Assembly (NCBI GenBank): GCA_947499775.1
Contig: CANMPY010000091.1
Location: forward strand, 1-7,278
DNA length: 7,278 nucleotides
DNA from: Bacteroidota bacterium
GTDB taxonomy: Bacteria > Bacteroidota > Bacteroidia > NS11-12g > UBA9320
Direction of reading: 5' to 3'
Both the position numbers and the translations under genes were made by a program. This document shows positions 7,154 through 7,278 of the stretch, piece by piece (position 1 is the stretch's first letter; each line of letters starts with the position of its first letter). A model generated the notes under the pieces. The model made no database searches. It saw only the letters and a list, made by a program, of their open reading frames with translations, and had not been told where the DNA came from.

Positions 7154-7184
7154 TATGAAAGCCAGCAAATAAACCCTAACTTTG
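7154..7184 (+). promoter_or_regulatory. Candidate Bacteroidota-type promoter for feoA
   Basis: TAACTTTG at 7177-7184 matches the Bacteroidota -7 consensus TAnnTTTG exactly. The upstream element is weak: TATG at 7154-7157, 19 bp before it, only partly resembles the expected TTG at -33. Transcription would begin near 7189, leaving only a few bases before the TTG start codon of feoA, so the message would be almost leaderless. Confidence 0.45.
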
Positions 7185-7194
7185 CCACTGACTT

Positions 7195-7278
7195 TTGAAA
7201 CTTACCGATTTAAAAAAAGGGCAATCCGCCGAAATTATTTCCTTCGAAAAGGATTACCTAAAACTTAAGTTTTATGAA
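7195..7278 (+). CDS. feoA: FeoA-family ferrous iron transport protein, N-terminal fragment (cut by window edge)
   Basis: Twenty-eight codons are present and the frame is open to the right edge. The translation reads LTDLKKGQSAEIISFEKD from residue 3, then YLKLKFYE. This is the start of the SH3-like FeoA fold: the 'L..L..G..A.I' opening, the turn, and the 'LKLK' strand/helix that normally continues to an E(M/L)G..PG motif beyond the edge. FeoA is a small cytosolic partner of the FeoB ferrous iron permease, so feoB is expected downstream; a FeoA-FeoB fusion, known in some Bacteroidota, is also possible. An in-frame TGA at 7189-7191 lies two codons upstream and no ATG fits between, so TTG at 7195 is the only plausible start. 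A -7 promoter element lies just before it. Identification rests on a short stretch. Confidence 0.72.
   Translation, partial: MKLTDLKKGQSAEIISFEKDYLKLKFYE

Overview
The window looks like AT-rich chromosomal DNA from a member of the Bacteroidota. Three things point there: the start of a TonB-dependent receptor with a carboxypeptidase-like regulatory domain, starts without Shine-Dalgarno sequences, and a fused GH3 / beta-lactamase-fold serine hydrolase of a kind common in that phylum. One good match to the Bacteroidota -7 promoter element (TAnnTTTG) lies before the last gene. I cannot place the organism more finely. I see no rRNA, tRNA, insertion sequence, phage gene, CRISPR array or origin.

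Layout from left to right. Positions 1-165 (minus) hold the N-terminal 55 codons of an exported TonB-dependent-receptor-like protein, cut by the window edge. Positions 213-1670 (minus) hold rmuC, a membrane-anchored coiled-coil protein with a nuclease-like domain; it lies 47 bp upstream of the receptor gene and may share its transcript. A 170-bp divergent gap with a perfect 7-bp-stem hairpin separates rmuC from a sodium:solute symporter gene at 1841-3316 (plus). A convergent gap of 246 bp follows. Positions 3563-6460 (minus) encode a 965-residue protein that fuses a NagZ-type GH3 beta-N-acetylglucosaminidase to a serine hydrolase. Upstream of it on the same strand is a PrxQ/AhpE-like peroxiredoxin (6551-7021). 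A 173-bp divergent gap with repeated GGATA/TATCC elements leads to the first 28 codons of feoA (7195 to the edge, plus), which appears to start with TTG.

How the genes may work together. The GH3-serine hydrolase fusion recalls the secreted NagZ and AmiE pair of Bacillus subtilis, which successively removes GlcNAc and then the peptide from muropeptides. Here both activities would sit in one exported chain. The convergent symporter could take up a released sugar, but its substrate cannot be read from sequence. The peroxiredoxin and feoA diverge from one short intergenic region, which would suit joint control by iron or peroxide. Most of the window is ordinary housekeeping sequence. I found no convincing undescribed system; the fused enzyme and the peroxiredoxin/feoA control region deserve the closest look.
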